Shown here in pieces: positions 51,166 through 60,105 of a DNA stretch of 64,000 bases (positions within the stretch are counted from its first letter, which is position 1; every line of letters starts with the position of its first letter). A model generated the notes under the pieces. The model saw only the letters and a program-made list of their open reading frames with translations. It ran no database searches and was not told the DNA's origin. A program made the position numbers and the translations under genes. The DNA comes from Lachnospiraceae bacterium (GTDB lineage: Bacteria; Bacillota; Clostridia; Lachnospirales; Bianqueaceae): the NCBI GenBank assembly GCA_022794035.1, contig JAAWDX010000001.1, forward strand, positions 124,001 to 188,000. Reading direction: 5' to 3'.

Positions 51166-51627
51166 ATGGGAAGCGAACGATTTGTTAAAGAGTTGAATCA
51201 ATTGTTGGTATCCACCTATCAGACAATTGAAAAGATGGAGCGGAAAATGATCTGCAAAGGAAGCGCAGCCGCTGCGCGGCTCTCGATGGCAGAGATTCAT
51301 TTGATTGAGGCAGTCGGCAGAGGAAAGGAACGCAAGACGATCTCAGCGATTGCAGAGCGGTTAAATATTACGTTGGCATCGGTCACGGTGGGCGTGAATA
51401 AACTGGTAAAAAAAGAACTGCTGCAGAAAAAGCGAAGCGAGAAGGATGGCCGTGTGATCTATGTGAGCCTGACAAGTAAAGGCAGGGCTGTTTACCAGCG
51501 GCATACAGATTTTCATATGAGCATGGTGAAATATATTGCTTTGGGGCTGACAAAAGAAGAACAATATGCTATGCTTAGGGGCATACAGAAGCTGCGGGAT
51601 TTTTTCGCCGGAAAAACGGAGGTTTAG
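51166..51627 (+). CDS. fabT: MarR-family regulator, FabT-like
   Basis: 153 residues. Winged helix TISAIAERLNITLASVTVGVNKLVKKELL followed by the wing KRSEKDGRVIYVSLTSKG. First gene of the fab cluster, the position held by FabT in streptococci and lactic bacteria, where acyl-ACP-bound FabT represses fatty-acid synthesis. The assignment rests on position plus family. Its stop TAG touches the fabH ATG. GGAGGGAGG precedes the start. Confidence 0.82.
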   Translation: MGSERFVKELNQLLVSTYQTIEKMERKMICKGSAAAARLSMAEIHLIEAVGRGKERKTISAIAERLNITLASVTVGVNKLVKKELLQKKRSEKDGRVIYVSLTSKGRAVYQRHTDFHMSMVKYIALGLTKEEQYAMLRGIQKLRDFFAGKTEV

Positions 51628-52596
51628 ATGGGCTTTACAAGCTTTACGCTGTTAGGAACAGGGAGCCGGCTGCCGAAGCAGGCAGTGACGAATGATGAAC
51701 TCAGTACCTTTTTAGACACCAGCGATGAATGGATCCGGACGCGCACCGGAATTCGGCGGCGGCATCTGCTTAAGGAGGAGAAGCTGATCGATATTGCGCT
51801 GCCGGCTGCACAGCAGGCGCTGGAGAGCAGCGGCACAAAGGCGGAGGAGCTGGACCTGATTATTTGCAGCACGCTGCAGGGAGATTTTGTTTCGCCGGCC
51901 TTTGCCTGCGTAGTACAGAAATATCTGGGCGCTACCTGTCCGGCCTTTGATATCAATGCAGCCTGTTCTGGATTTGTCTATGCGCTGGATGTGGCAGCTG
52001 GATACTTTGCCAGGGGCCGCGTCAAAAAGGTACTTGTGATCGCAGCAGAGGCAATGAGCCGTTTTGTAGACTGGAGCGAGCGCAGTACCTGCGTGCTTTT
52101 TGGAGATGGCTGCGGAGCGGTGGTGCTGGGCGAGGGCGATGACCTGCTTTCGATTCGCCTCACGGCAGACGGCAATGATCAGTCGCTGGTGATTCCGCAT
52201 GAAAAGGGCAGCTGCCCGTATACACAGCCGCAGGGCGCGGCCTCCGTACTGGCCATGGATGGCCAGGAGGTATTTAAGTTTGCGGTGAGCTCCATTTGCC
52301 GGGATATCACGGCGGTCACGGAGGAAGCCGGCATTACGCCGGAGGATCTGGATTTTATGGTGCTGCATCAGGCCAATCAGCGCATCATGGAAGCGGCTGC
52401 GCGGCGCCTGAAAATGCCGCCGGAAAAAGTGCCCAGTGTGATTGCAGAGACAGGAAATGTATCTTCGGCCTGCATCCCCATTGTATTGGATGAATTAAAC
52501 CGAAGCGGAAAACTTGCTAATAGCCGGTATATAGCCCTGGCGGGGTTTGGAGCCGGTTTTACCACCGGAGCCTGCGTGCTGCGGTGTCATAAATAA
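51628..52596 (+). CDS. fabH: 3-oxoacyl-ACP synthase III
   Basis: 322 residues. Condenses acetyl- or branched acyl-CoA with malonyl-ACP to start each chain. Catalytic Cys in DINAACSGFVYAL (about residue 112), His in HQANQRI and Asn in GNVSSACIPI. Directly joined to the regulator gene and 27 bases before acpP. Confidence 0.96.
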   Translation: MGFTSFTLLGTGSRLPKQAVTNDELSTFLDTSDEWIRTRTGIRRRHLLKEEKLIDIALPAAQQALESSGTKAEELDLIICSTLQGDFVSPAFACVVQKYLGATCPAFDINAACSGFVYALDVAAGYFARGRVKKVLVIAAEAMSRFVDWSERSTCVLFGDGCGAVVLGEGDDLLSIRLTADGNDQSLVIPHEKGSCPYTQPQGAASVLAMDGQEVFKFAVSSICRDITAVTEEAGITPEDLDFMVLHQANQRIMEAAARRLKMPPEKVPSVIAETGNVSSACIPIVLDELNRSGKLANSRYIALAGFGAGFTTGACVLRCHK

Positions 52597-52623
52597 AACA
52601 AATTCAGTTTTGGAGGAAACATC

Positions 52624-52860
52624 ATGAGCATTTTAGAAAGAATCAACAAAATCTTAGTGGAGCAGGACATTACCGAGAATACGGTGACGATGGAAACCAC
52701 GTTTGATGAGCTGGACATCGATAGCCTGGCGGTCGTTGATCTGACCATGAGCTGTGAAGAGGAGTTCGATATTGAGCTGGATATCGACTCAGAAAGCGTG
52801 CCCAAGACGATTGGCGACATGGTAGAGAAGATCGCAGAATTAACGGGCGAAGAAGCCTAA
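52624..52860 (+). CDS. acpP: Acyl carrier protein
   Basis: 78 residues, acidic. The phosphopantetheine Ser is in DELDIDSLAVVDL, and EEEFDIELD follows. TTGGAGGAAACATC before the ATG. A hairpin with a T run lies between this gene and fabK. Confidence 0.95.
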   Translation: MSILERINKILVEQDITENTVTMETTFDELDIDSLAVVDLTMSCEEEFDIELDIDSESVPKTIGDMVEKIAELTGEEA

Positions 52861-52872
52861 CCTTTTAAGTAA

Positions 52873-52917
52873 GAGTTCGCCTGCAGTTATGATCCATCTG
52901 CGGCGAACTTTTTTAAT
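52873..52917 (+). terminator. Terminator-like hairpin between acpP and fabK
   Basis: AGTTCGC(C)TGCAG pairs with CTGC(G)GCGAACT, then TTTTTT. Inside the operon it would act as a leaky terminator, raising acpP transcript over downstream genes. Confidence 0.7.
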
Positions 52918-52937
52918 GCGGGAAGAAAGAGGAAAAG

Positions 52938-53885
52938 ATGATTAAAACGTCGATTTGTGAGTTATTGGGAATTCAGTATCCCATTTTTCAGGGTGGCATG
53001 GCATGGATCGCCGACAGCAGCCTGGCGGCCGCCGTATCCAATGCCGGAGGGCTGGGCATTATTGCGGCAATGAATGCAGATGCGGCCTGGCTGCGGGAGC
53101 AGATTCACGAGGTGCGCCGTCTGACCGATAAGCCCTTTGGCGTCAATGTGATGCTGATGAGCCCCTTTGTAGAGGAAGTAGCGCAGCTGGTGATGGAGGA
53201 AAAGGTGCCGGTCGTGATCACAGGCGCCGGGAATCCGGCTAAATATGTAAAGGACTGGAAGGCAGCCGGGATCAAAGTTATACCGGTGGTTGCGTCGGTA
53301 GCACTTGCTAAGATGATGGCCAAGCGAGGCGTCGATGCCGTCATTGCAGAGGGCGGTGAATCCGGCGGACATGTGGGCGATTTGACGACGATGGTACTGG
53401 TTCCGCAGGTGGTAGACGCTGTGGATATTCCGGTGCTGGCCGCAGGCGGCATCGGCGATGGCCGCGGTATAGCAGCAGCCTTCATGCTGGGAGCAGAGGG
53501 CGTACAGGTGGGAACGCGCTTTTTGGTCGCTCATGAATGTACAGTGCATCCCGCTTATAAGCAGCGAATCCTAAAAGCGAAGGACATCGACACCATGGTG
53601 ACGGGCCGCCGTTTGGGGCATCCGGTGCGTGCCATCCGCAATGCTTTCACCAAGGAATACCTAAAAAAAGAATATAACAGCAATATTTCCGATGAAGAGC
53701 TGGAGCGCATGGGCGCCGGTTCGCTGCGTAAGGCGGCGGTGGAGGGCAATGAGCAGGACGGCACATTTCTGGCCGGTCAGATTGCCGCGATGGTCACAAA
53801 GGAGCAGCCGGCAGCGGAGATCATCCAAGAGATGTTTGAAGAAGCAGAGCAGGTGCTGGGAGGCGCGGCAAAATGGCTAAGATAG
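52938..53885 (+). CDS. fabK: Enoyl-ACP reductase II (FMN-dependent)
   Basis: 315 residues. NAD(P)H/FMN enoyl reductase of the nitronate-monooxygenase fold: YPIFQGGMAWIADSSLAAAVSNAGGLG at the N-terminus, GGESGGHVGD and PVLAAGGIGDGRG for FMN phosphate. Completes each elongation cycle; no FabI is present in the operon, as in many Clostridia. It overlaps fabD by 13 bases. Confidence 0.94.
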   Translation: MIKTSICELLGIQYPIFQGGMAWIADSSLAAAVSNAGGLGIIAAMNADAAWLREQIHEVRRLTDKPFGVNVMLMSPFVEEVAQLVMEEKVPVVITGAGNPAKYVKDWKAAGIKVIPVVASVALAKMMAKRGVDAVIAEGGESGGHVGDLTTMVLVPQVVDAVDIPVLAAGGIGDGRGIAAAFMLGAEGVQVGTRFLVAHECTVHPAYKQRILKAKDIDTMVTGRRLGHPVRAIRNAFTKEYLKKEYNSNISDEELERMGAGSLRKAAVEGNEQDGTFLAGQIAAMVTKEQPAAEIIQEMFEEAEQVLGGAAKWLR

Positions 53886-54787
53886 GTTTATTATTTGCAG
53901 GGCAGGGCGCTCAGTACCCGGGTATGGGACGTGACTTTTATGAGCAAAACGACGCAGCGCAGCGCATCTTTCGGATCGCGGATCAGCAGCGGCCCGGCAC
54001 AAGCGCGCAGTGCTTTGCCGGCACCAAGGAAGAGCTTTCCGTAACAGTCAACACGCAGCCCTGTGTGTTCGCCGTCGATCTGGCGATTGCCGAGGCGCTT
54101 GCCTTTGCCGGCGTCAAGGCGGAGGCCGTGGCCGGCTTCTCGCTCGGCGAGCTGGCAGCGCTCACCTTTGCCGGTGCATTCTCCGCAGAGGAGGGCTTCC
54201 GGCTGGTACAGAAAAGAGCGCAGCTCATGCAGGAGGCTGCCGAGGCGCATCCCAGTCAGATGGCTGCTGTGCTGAAGCTGCCGGCAGAGACCGTCGAGGC
54301 GATCTGCCGCGAAGTGGGCGATGTGTATCCGGTCAACTATAATTGTCCCGGGCAGGTGGCCGTGGCCGGCGCGGCCGGCAAGATGGCGGCGTTTACCGAG
54401 AGGGTCAAGGCAGCCAAGGGCCGGGCAGTTGTGCTACCGGTGAGCGGAGGCTTTCATAGCCCGTTCATGAAAACGGCAGCGGAGGGCTTTGCGGCAGAGC
54501 TGGCGCAGATCGAGATGAAAACGCCGAAAATAAGCGTGTATGCCAATCAGACAGCGCAGCCCTATACAGAGGGCGAGGCGATGAAGCAGACGCTGGCAGC
54601 GCAGATTGAGAGTCCGGTGCTCTGGCAGAAAGCGCTGGAAAATATGATGGAGAGCGGCATTGATACGATGATCGAGGTGGGTCCCGGCAAAACGCTGTTT
54701 GGGTTTGTGCAGCGGCTGGCGCCGGATTTTGCCGTATATCACTGTGATACAATGGAGAGCCTGCAGGCCATCATCAGTGAGCTATAA
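53873..54787 (+). CDS. fabD: Malonyl-CoA:ACP transacylase
   Basis: 304 residues. LFAGQGAQYPGMG at the start, catalytic Ser in GFSLGELAALTFAG, His in GGFHSPFM. Loads malonate on ACP. Starts inside fabK behind GGGAGG. The 177 bases after its stop hold the multi-hairpin element. Confidence 0.95.
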   Translation: MAKIGLLFAGQGAQYPGMGRDFYEQNDAAQRIFRIADQQRPGTSAQCFAGTKEELSVTVNTQPCVFAVDLAIAEALAFAGVKAEAVAGFSLGELAALTFAGAFSAEEGFRLVQKRAQLMQEAAEAHPSQMAAVLKLPAETVEAICREVGDVYPVNYNCPGQVAVAGAAGKMAAFTERVKAAKGRAVVLPVSGGFHSPFMKTAAEGFAAELAQIEMKTPKISVYANQTAQPYTEGEAMKQTLAAQIESPVLWQKALENMMESGIDTMIEVGPGKTLFGFVQRLAPDFAVYHCDTMESLQAIISEL

Positions 54788-54797
54788 TGGGAGGATA

Positions 54798-54960
54798 GTA
54801 TGAAAAATAAGCTGGATAGCTTATTTTTCATACGGCTTATTTGTGCCGGAGCGTCACAAATAAGCTTTGATGGCAGCCGAGAAATCGCATTCGCGAATTT
54901 CTCGGCGCCCCGTCGCAACGTTCCGATGTATTCGGAACGTTTATGCTCCGGAATGGAGGG
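54798..54960 (+). ncRNA. Four-hairpin structured element in the fabD-fabG gap, candidate cis-regulatory RNA or inserted repeat
   Basis: Hairpin 1: 16-bp perfect stem 54798-54813/54818-54833 (loop GGAT). Hairpin 2: 11-bp perfect stem 54835-54845/54855-54865 (loop CCGGAGCGT). Hairpin 3: 13-bp stem with one bulged A, 54876-54888/54893-54906 (loop ATTC). Hairpin 4: 10-bp perfect stem 54917-54926/54932-54941 (loop TGTAT). CCGGAGC in loop 2 (54846-54852) is complementary to GCTCCGG at 54945-54951, immediately before the fabG ribosome site, so a pseudoknot is possible. I know no riboswitch of this form. Confidence 0.75.
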
Positions 54961-54964
54961 TACC

Positions 54965-55708
54965 ATGACTTTAGAAGGAAAGACGGCCATTGTCACCGGC
55001 GGATCCCGGGGGATTGGCAGGGCGATTGCACTTAAGCTTGCGCAGCAGGGCGCCAAGGTGGCGATTGTGTATGCCGGCAATACGCAGGCAGCGGAGCAGA
55101 CGGTTTCGGAGCTTGCGGCGCTGGGCAGCGAGGCCAAGGCATATCAGTGCAATGTGGCTGATTTTGAGGCGGTTAAGCAGCTTTGCAAGACGATGCTGCA
55201 GGAGCTGGGGCCGGTTGATATCTTGGTGAATAATGCCGGAATCGTCAGAGATAAGCTCGTTCCGCTGATGAAGGAGGAGGATTTTGACGCTGTGCTGGCG
55301 ACCAATTTAAAGGGCGCTTTTAATATGACGAAAAATCTGTACTCCAATTTTATTCGAAAAAAAAGCGGACGCATCATCAATATTACTTCGGTGGTAGGAC
55401 TGATGGGCAATGCCGGGCAGGCGAATTATGCGGCGGCCAAGGCGGGGCTGATCGGATTCAGCAAGTCGGTAGCCAAGGAGCTGGCTAGTAAAAATGTCAC
55501 CTGCAACTGCATTGCGCCGGGCTTTATTGAAACGGATATGACGGCGCAGCTGGACGAAAAAATGAAGGATTTATATGCACAGAGCATTCCGCTTAAGCGC
55601 ATGGGGAAGGCTGAGGAGATCGCTGAGCTGGCAGCATTTCTGGCGTCTGAAGCGGCCGGATACATTACGGGAGAGGTCATCCGTATAGACGGCGGTCTGT
55701 GCATGTGA
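54965..55708 (+). CDS. fabG: 3-oxoacyl-ACP reductase
   Basis: 247 residues. SDR fold: IVTGGSRGIGRAIALKL, NNAG, catalytic Ser/Tyr/Lys in NITSVVGLMGNAGQANYAAAKAG, C-terminal ITGEVIRIDGGLCM. GGAGGG is placed five bases before the ATG at 54965. The same frame stays open 55 codons upstream to an ATG at 54800 with its own GGGAGG site; that extension is encoded by the hairpin element and has no homology that I recognise. Confidence 0.95.
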   Translation: MTLEGKTAIVTGGSRGIGRAIALKLAQQGAKVAIVYAGNTQAAEQTVSELAALGSEAKAYQCNVADFEAVKQLCKTMLQELGPVDILVNNAGIVRDKLVPLMKEEDFDAVLATNLKGAFNMTKNLYSNFIRKKSGRIINITSVVGLMGNAGQANYAAAKAGLIGFSKSVAKELASKNVTCNCIAPGFIETDMTAQLDEKMKDLYAQSIPLKRMGKAEEIAELAAFLASEAAGYITGEVIRIDGGLCM

Positions 55709-55743
55709 TAAAGCAGAGCATACATGAAAGGAGACCGGACAAT

Positions 55744-57000
55744 ATGGAGCGCAGAGTAGTCATCACAGGGCTGGGAGCCGTAACCCCTGTGGGAAATACG
55801 GCGAAGGAAACATGGGAAGGCCTGCAGCAGGGACGCCGCGGGATCGACCATATTACTAAATTTGATACGGCGGAGTATAAAGTAACAGTAGCGGCCGAGG
55901 TCAAGGACTTTGATCCGCTGGTATGTATGGATAAGAGCGAGGCGCGCCGTACGGATCTGAACTGCCAGTATGCGCTGGCGGCGGCCAAGGAGGCCATGGA
56001 GGACAGCGGCCTAGGTCAGGAGGGACAGATCGATCCCGAGCGGCTGGGCGTCTATATCGGCAGCGGTATCGGCGGGATCCAGACGCTGGTCTCTGAGACG
56101 GAGAAGCTTTTAAAAAGCGGGCCGAAGAGGATTTCTCCGTATCTGGTGACGATGATGATCAGCAACATGGCCACGGGACTCGTAGCGATTGAGTATCAGG
56201 CGAAGGGGCCAACCCTGCCGATTGTAACGGCCTGTGCAACCTCCAGCCATGCGGTGGGAGAAGCGTACAGAGCCATTCATCACGGCTATGCAGACGCGAT
56301 CATTGCCGGCGGCACGGAGGCCGCAATTACGCCGATTGCCATTGCCGGCTTTACCAATTGTATGGCGCTGAGCAAAAACCCAGACCCTGCCACGGCCTGC
56401 ATCCCGTTCGATGCACGGCGCGATGGATTTGTCATGGGAGAGGGCGCCGGCATTTTGGTGCTGGAGGAGCTTTCTCATGCGCAGGCCAGGGGCGCGCATA
56501 TCTACTGTGAGATTACAGGCTACGGCAATACGGACGATGCGCATCATATCACGGCGCCTGATCCGGAGGCCGATGGCATTACTCGTGCGATTCGCATGGC
56601 GGCAGAGCAAAGTGGGCTGCAGACGGCGGAAGGGCTGTATATCAATGCACATGGCACCTCCACACCTCTAAATGACAGCAGCGAGACGCTTGCCTTTAAA
56701 AAGGCGCTCGGAGAAGAGGGCGCACGGCAGGCGGCCATCAGCTCCACGAAGTCTATGACGGGCCATATGCTGGGCGCCACGGGCGCAGTAGAGGCATGCG
56801 TATGCGCGTATGCGCTGCGCGATGGCAAGATCCCTCCGACGCTTGGTCTGGAGCAGCCGGATCCGGCCTGTGATCTGGATTATACGCCGGGCACGGAGGC
56901 AAAGGACTTTGACGGAAAATGGGCGATGTCTACCAATTTAGGCTTTGGCGGGCATAATGCCTGTCTGGTGTTTCATAAGTATGAGAATGGAGACGTCTGA
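55744..57000 (+). CDS. fabF: 3-oxoacyl-ACP synthase II
   Basis: 418 residues. Elongating condensing enzyme: catalytic Cys in [15 protein letters not shown], His in [11 protein letters not shown] and [15 protein letters not shown]-terminal [13 protein letters not shown]. Start at 55744 behind AAAGGAG; a longer frame overlaps fabG. accB follows after two bases. Confidence 0.96.
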   Translation: MERRVVITGLGAVTPVGNTAKETWEGLQQGRRGIDHITKFDTAEYKVTVAAEVKDFDPLVCMDKSEARRTDLNCQYALAAAKEAMEDSGLGQEGQIDPERLGVYIGSGIGGIQTLVSETEKLLKSGPKRISPYLVTMMISNMATGLVAIEYQAKGPTLPIVTACATSSHAVGEAYRAIHHGYADAIIAGGTEAAITPIAIAGFTNCMALSKNPDPATACIPFDARRDGFVMGEGAGILVLEELSHAQARGAHIYCEITGYGNTDDAHHITAPDPEADGITRAIRMAAEQSGLQTAEGLYINAHGTSTPLNDSSETLAFKKALGEEGARQAAISSTKSMTGHMLGATGAVEACVCAYALRDGKIPPTLGLEQPDPACDLDYTPGTEAKDFDGKWAMSTNLGFGGHNACLVFHKYENGDV

Positions 57001-57002
57001 GA

Positions 57003-57437
57003 ATGAATATGCAGGAATTAAAAGAGCTGGCGTCCTTGATGCAGGAGTACCAGCTGACGAAGGTGGCGCTTTCTGCTGACGGAGAGGTAACCATGGAAAG
57101 GCAGCCAGCCGCCGCCAGTCTTCCGCTGCAGGCGGCGGAAAAACAAATGCCACAGCAGATATCTGTCCCCGAAGGAGAGCGGGAGCCGGTGGAGGCGCCT
57201 GACGGCAGGGTGATCTGCGCGCCGATGGTGGGCGTGTTCTATACGGCGTCTATGCCGGATGCGGATCCGTTTGTCAGGCCGGGTGACGTGGTGAAGCCGG
57301 GGGATACGCTGTGTATTATTGAGGCGATGAAGCTGATGAACGAGGTCTGCGCAGAGCAGGCCGGTGAAATTGCAGAGGTGCTGGTACAGAACGGACAGCT
57401 GGTGGAGTATGGGCAGCCGCTGTTTAGACTTGTGTAA
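57003..57437 (+). CDS. accB: Biotin carboxyl carrier protein of acetyl-CoA carboxylase
   Basis: 144 residues. The N-terminal helix is followed by a Pro/Ala/Glu-rich linker and the biotinyl domain with the biotin Lys in [10 protein letters not shown] and the preceding thumb-like [19 protein letters not shown]. The start may be 57003 or the ATG two codons later. Between fabF and fabZ. Confidence 0.94.
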   Translation: MNMQELKELASLMQEYQLTKVALSADGEVTMERQPAAASLPLQAAEKQMPQQISVPEGEREPVEAPDGRVICAPMVGVFYTASMPDADPFVRPGDVVKPGDTLCIIEAMKLMNEVCAEQAGEIAEVLVQNGQLVEYGQPLFRLV

Positions 57438-57449
57438 GCAGGTGATGAG

Positions 57450-57869
57450 ATGATTATGAACCGAGAAGAGTTAAAAAAGGTGCTGCCGCACCGCGAGCCA
57501 ATGCTGCTGGTGGATGAGGTGGAGGCGCTGAATGCGGATGAGGCGGAGGGACGCTATACCGTGCGGGGCGACGAGTGGTTTTTGCAGGGGCATTTTCCGG
57601 GGAATCCGGTGGTGCCGGGCGTGGTGCTGTGCGAGATTATGGCGCAGACCTGCTGTGTGCTGCTGACGAGTAACGAGGTAGGCTCAACGCCTTATTTTAC
57701 GCATATGGATAAAGTGAAATTCCGCAAGATGGTAAAGCCGGGCGATACGATTGTGACAAAATGCAGGATCAATAAGCGCCGGGGCAATTTTTGGTTTGCC
57801 GAGGGCAAGGCGTTTGTAGGGGATCAGGTGGCAGTGCAGGGAGAATTTGCGTTTGCCCTGATTCGATAA
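57450..57869 (+). CDS. fabZ: 3-hydroxyacyl-ACP dehydratase
   Basis: 139 residues. Hot-dog fold with LPHREPMLLVDEV and the catalytic His/Glu in GHFPGNPVVPGVVLCEIMAQ. Dehydrates hydroxyacyl-ACP. ATG at 57450 or 57456; AGGTGATGAG suits both. Confidence 0.95.
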   Translation: MIMNREELKKVLPHREPMLLVDEVEALNADEAEGRYTVRGDEWFLQGHFPGNPVVPGVVLCEIMAQTCCVLLTSNEVGSTPYFTHMDKVKFRKMVKPGDTIVTKCRINKRRGNFWFAEGKAFVGDQVAVQGEFAFALIR

Positions 57870-57896
57870 AGCGATAAGGACAGGATGGAGAATGGC

Positions 57897-59234
57897 ATGT
57901 TTCCTAAGATATTGGTAGCAAACAGAGGAGAGATTGCGGTGCGGATCATTCGTGCCTGCAAGGAGATGGGCGTGCAGACCGTGGCTGTGTTTTCGGAGGC
58001 AGACCGCGATGCGCTGCATGTTTCTTTGGCAGACGAGAGCTACTGCATTGGCGGCGCCAATGTGCAGGATAGCTATCTGAATATGGCGGCGCTGCTGACT
58101 GTGGCAGTAGAGTCCGGAGCGGCGGCCATCCACCCGGGCTATGGCCTGCTTTCCGAAAATGCGCAGTTTGCCCGCTTGTGCGAAAAATGCCGCATCCAGT
58201 TTATCGGCCCTTCGGCGGCAGTGATCGAAAAGATGGGCGATAAGGAAGCGGCGCGCCGAAGCGTGGCGGCGGCGGGCGTGCCGATTATCGAAGGCTGCGA
58301 CCTGCTGCGCGATGCAGAGATGGCCGTGCAGGAGGCCAGGCGAATCGGCTGTCCGGTGCTCATCAAGGCGCGTTCCGGCGGCGGCGGAAGAGGTATTCGG
58401 CTGGTAGAAAAGCCTGAGGAAGCCAGAGCTGCCTATGAGGCCGCGTATCAGGAGGCCAAGGCCGCGTTTGGCGACGGGCAGTGCTATATGGAGAAATTTT
58501 TAACCAAAACGCATCACATCGAAGTGCAGCTGCTGTGTGATCAATACGGCAATGTGATCACGCTGGGGGAGCGGGAATGCTCCGTGCAGCGCAAAAATCA
58601 GAAGCTGCTGGAGGAGAGCCCTTCGCCTGTGATTGACGAAAGAACCCGTGAGCGGATGGCGCAGGCCGCCCGCAGAGCGGCAAAGGCTGTAGGCTACAGC
58701 GGTGTCGGTACGATTGAGTTTTTATATACAGATGATGGTCAGTTTTATTTCATGGAGATGAATACCCGGCTTCAGGTAGAGCATCCGGTCACCGAGTTTG
58801 TGACGGGAGTTGATCTAGTGAAATGGCAGATCCGGGTAGCGGCCGGGGCGGAGCTTCCGTTTGCCACGCATCATCTGGCGCTGCAGGGGCATGCGATTGA
58901 ATGCCGGATCAATGCAGAGGATCCGGCGCACGGAAACCGGCCCAGCTGCGGCAAGGTGACGGATCTTCATATTCCGGGCGGACCATGGGTGCGCTTTGAT
59001 ACGGCGTTATATCAGGATTATACGATTCCGCCGTATTATGATTCTATGATCGGCAAGCTGATCGTGTTTGCACCCACAAGAGAAGAGGCAGTGCGCAAAA
59101 TGCGCGCGGCCTTAGGGGAACTGCTGATTGGCGGCGTGGCGACCAATATCGACCTCCAGCTGGAGATCCTCAGCACGCCGGAGTTTCTGCAAGGCAATTA
59201 TCATACAGATTTAATGAGGATTCGAGGATGCTAA
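57897..59234 (+). CDS. accC: Acetyl-CoA carboxylase, biotin carboxylase subunit
   Basis: 445 residues. Begins MFPKILVANRGEIAVRIIRAC, with the ATP-grasp glycine loop KARSGGGGRGIRLV and EMNTRLQVEHPVTEFVTGVDLV. Carboxylates biotin on AccB. A start four codons upstream (57885) is possible; GGAG six bases before 57897 and homologue starts favour the one given. Confidence 0.95.
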   Translation: MFPKILVANRGEIAVRIIRACKEMGVQTVAVFSEADRDALHVSLADESYCIGGANVQDSYLNMAALLTVAVESGAAAIHPGYGLLSENAQFARLCEKCRIQFIGPSAAVIEKMGDKEAARRSVAAAGVPIIEGCDLLRDAEMAVQEARRIGCPVLIKARSGGGGRGIRLVEKPEEARAAYEAAYQEAKAAFGDGQCYMEKFLTKTHHIEVQLLCDQYGNVITLGERECSVQRKNQKLLEESPSPVIDERTRERMAQAARRAAKAVGYSGVGTIEFLYTDDGQFYFMEMNTRLQVEHPVTEFVTGVDLVKWQIRVAAGAELPFATHHLALQGHAIECRINAEDPAHGNRPSCGKVTDLHIPGGPWVRFDTALYQDYTIPPYYDSMIGKLIVFAPTREEAVRKMRAALGELLIGGVATNIDLQLEILSTPEFLQGNYHTDLMRIRGC

Positions 59235-59235
59235 G

Positions 59236-60102
59236 ATGCTAAACGGAAATAAGTTTAAAAAATCTTTAAATGCATTAGAAGAAACGGGCGCTCATAAAGC
59301 GGATGTGCCGCAGACCCCGGATCGTCTGTATATTAAATGTGAAAAATGCAAAAAGATGATCCTCACAGAGGAGCTGGGGCGGAATCTGGGCGTATGCCCG
59401 TTTTGCGGATTCCATACGCGGCTGAGCGCGCGACAGCGCATCGGGATGTTTTTAGATGAGGGCAGCTTTGAAGAATGGGATGCCGATCTGGTATCAGATG
59501 ATTTTCTTGATTTCCCCGGCTATAAAGAAAAGCTGGAGAAGCACAGCGAGCAGAGCGGTGAAAAATCAGCCGTGATCACCGGCCGTGCGGCGGTTGGGGG
59601 ATATCCCTGCGTCGTATTTGTGATGGAGCCGGGCTTCATGATGGGCTCGATGGGCGCCGTCGTAGGCGAGAAAATCACACGCGTATTTGAAAGGGCGGCA
59701 GAGCTTAGGCTCCCGGTAATTGGATTTACCGTGTCGGGCGGAGCCCGCATGCAGGAGGGGACGACCTCGCTCATGCAGATGGCTAAGGTGTCAGGCGCAG
59801 TCAAGCGTCATAGCGACCGAGGCGGCTTTTATGCTGCGGTGCTCACCGATCCAACCTCCGGCGGCGTGACCGCAAGCTTCGCCATGGAGGCAGATGTGCT
59901 GATGGCAGAGCCGGGAGCACTGATTGCCTTTGCCGGGCCGCGCGTGATCGAGCAAACAATTCATAAGAAGCTTCCAGCTGGTTTTCAGCGGGCCGAGTTT
60001 TTGCTGGAAAGAGGCTTTTTAGATAAAATTGTACCCAGAGAGCGGCTTAAAATCACATTGAAGCGCTTGTTAGGATATCATCGGCAAGAGAAAGAGAGGT
60101 AG
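59236..60102 (+). CDS. accD: Acetyl-CoA carboxylase carboxyltransferase beta subunit
   Basis: 288 residues. N-terminal zinc ribbon CEKCKKMI..CPFCGFH, then the crotonase-like carboxyltransferase core with SGGARMQEGTTSLMQMAK and DPTSGGVTASFAM. Acts with AccA. One base after accC. Confidence 0.96.
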   Translation: MLNGNKFKKSLNALEETGAHKADVPQTPDRLYIKCEKCKKMILTEELGRNLGVCPFCGFHTRLSARQRIGMFLDEGSFEEWDADLVSDDFLDFPGYKEKLEKHSEQSGEKSAVITGRAAVGGYPCVVFVMEPGFMMGSMGAVVGEKITRVFERAAELRLPVIGFTVSGGARMQEGTTSLMQMAKVSGAVKRHSDRGGFYAAVLTDPTSGGVTASFAMEADVLMAEPGALIAFAGPRVIEQTIHKKLPAGFQRAEFLLERGFLDKIVPRERLKITLKRLLGYHRQEKER

Positions 60103-60105
60103 GCT

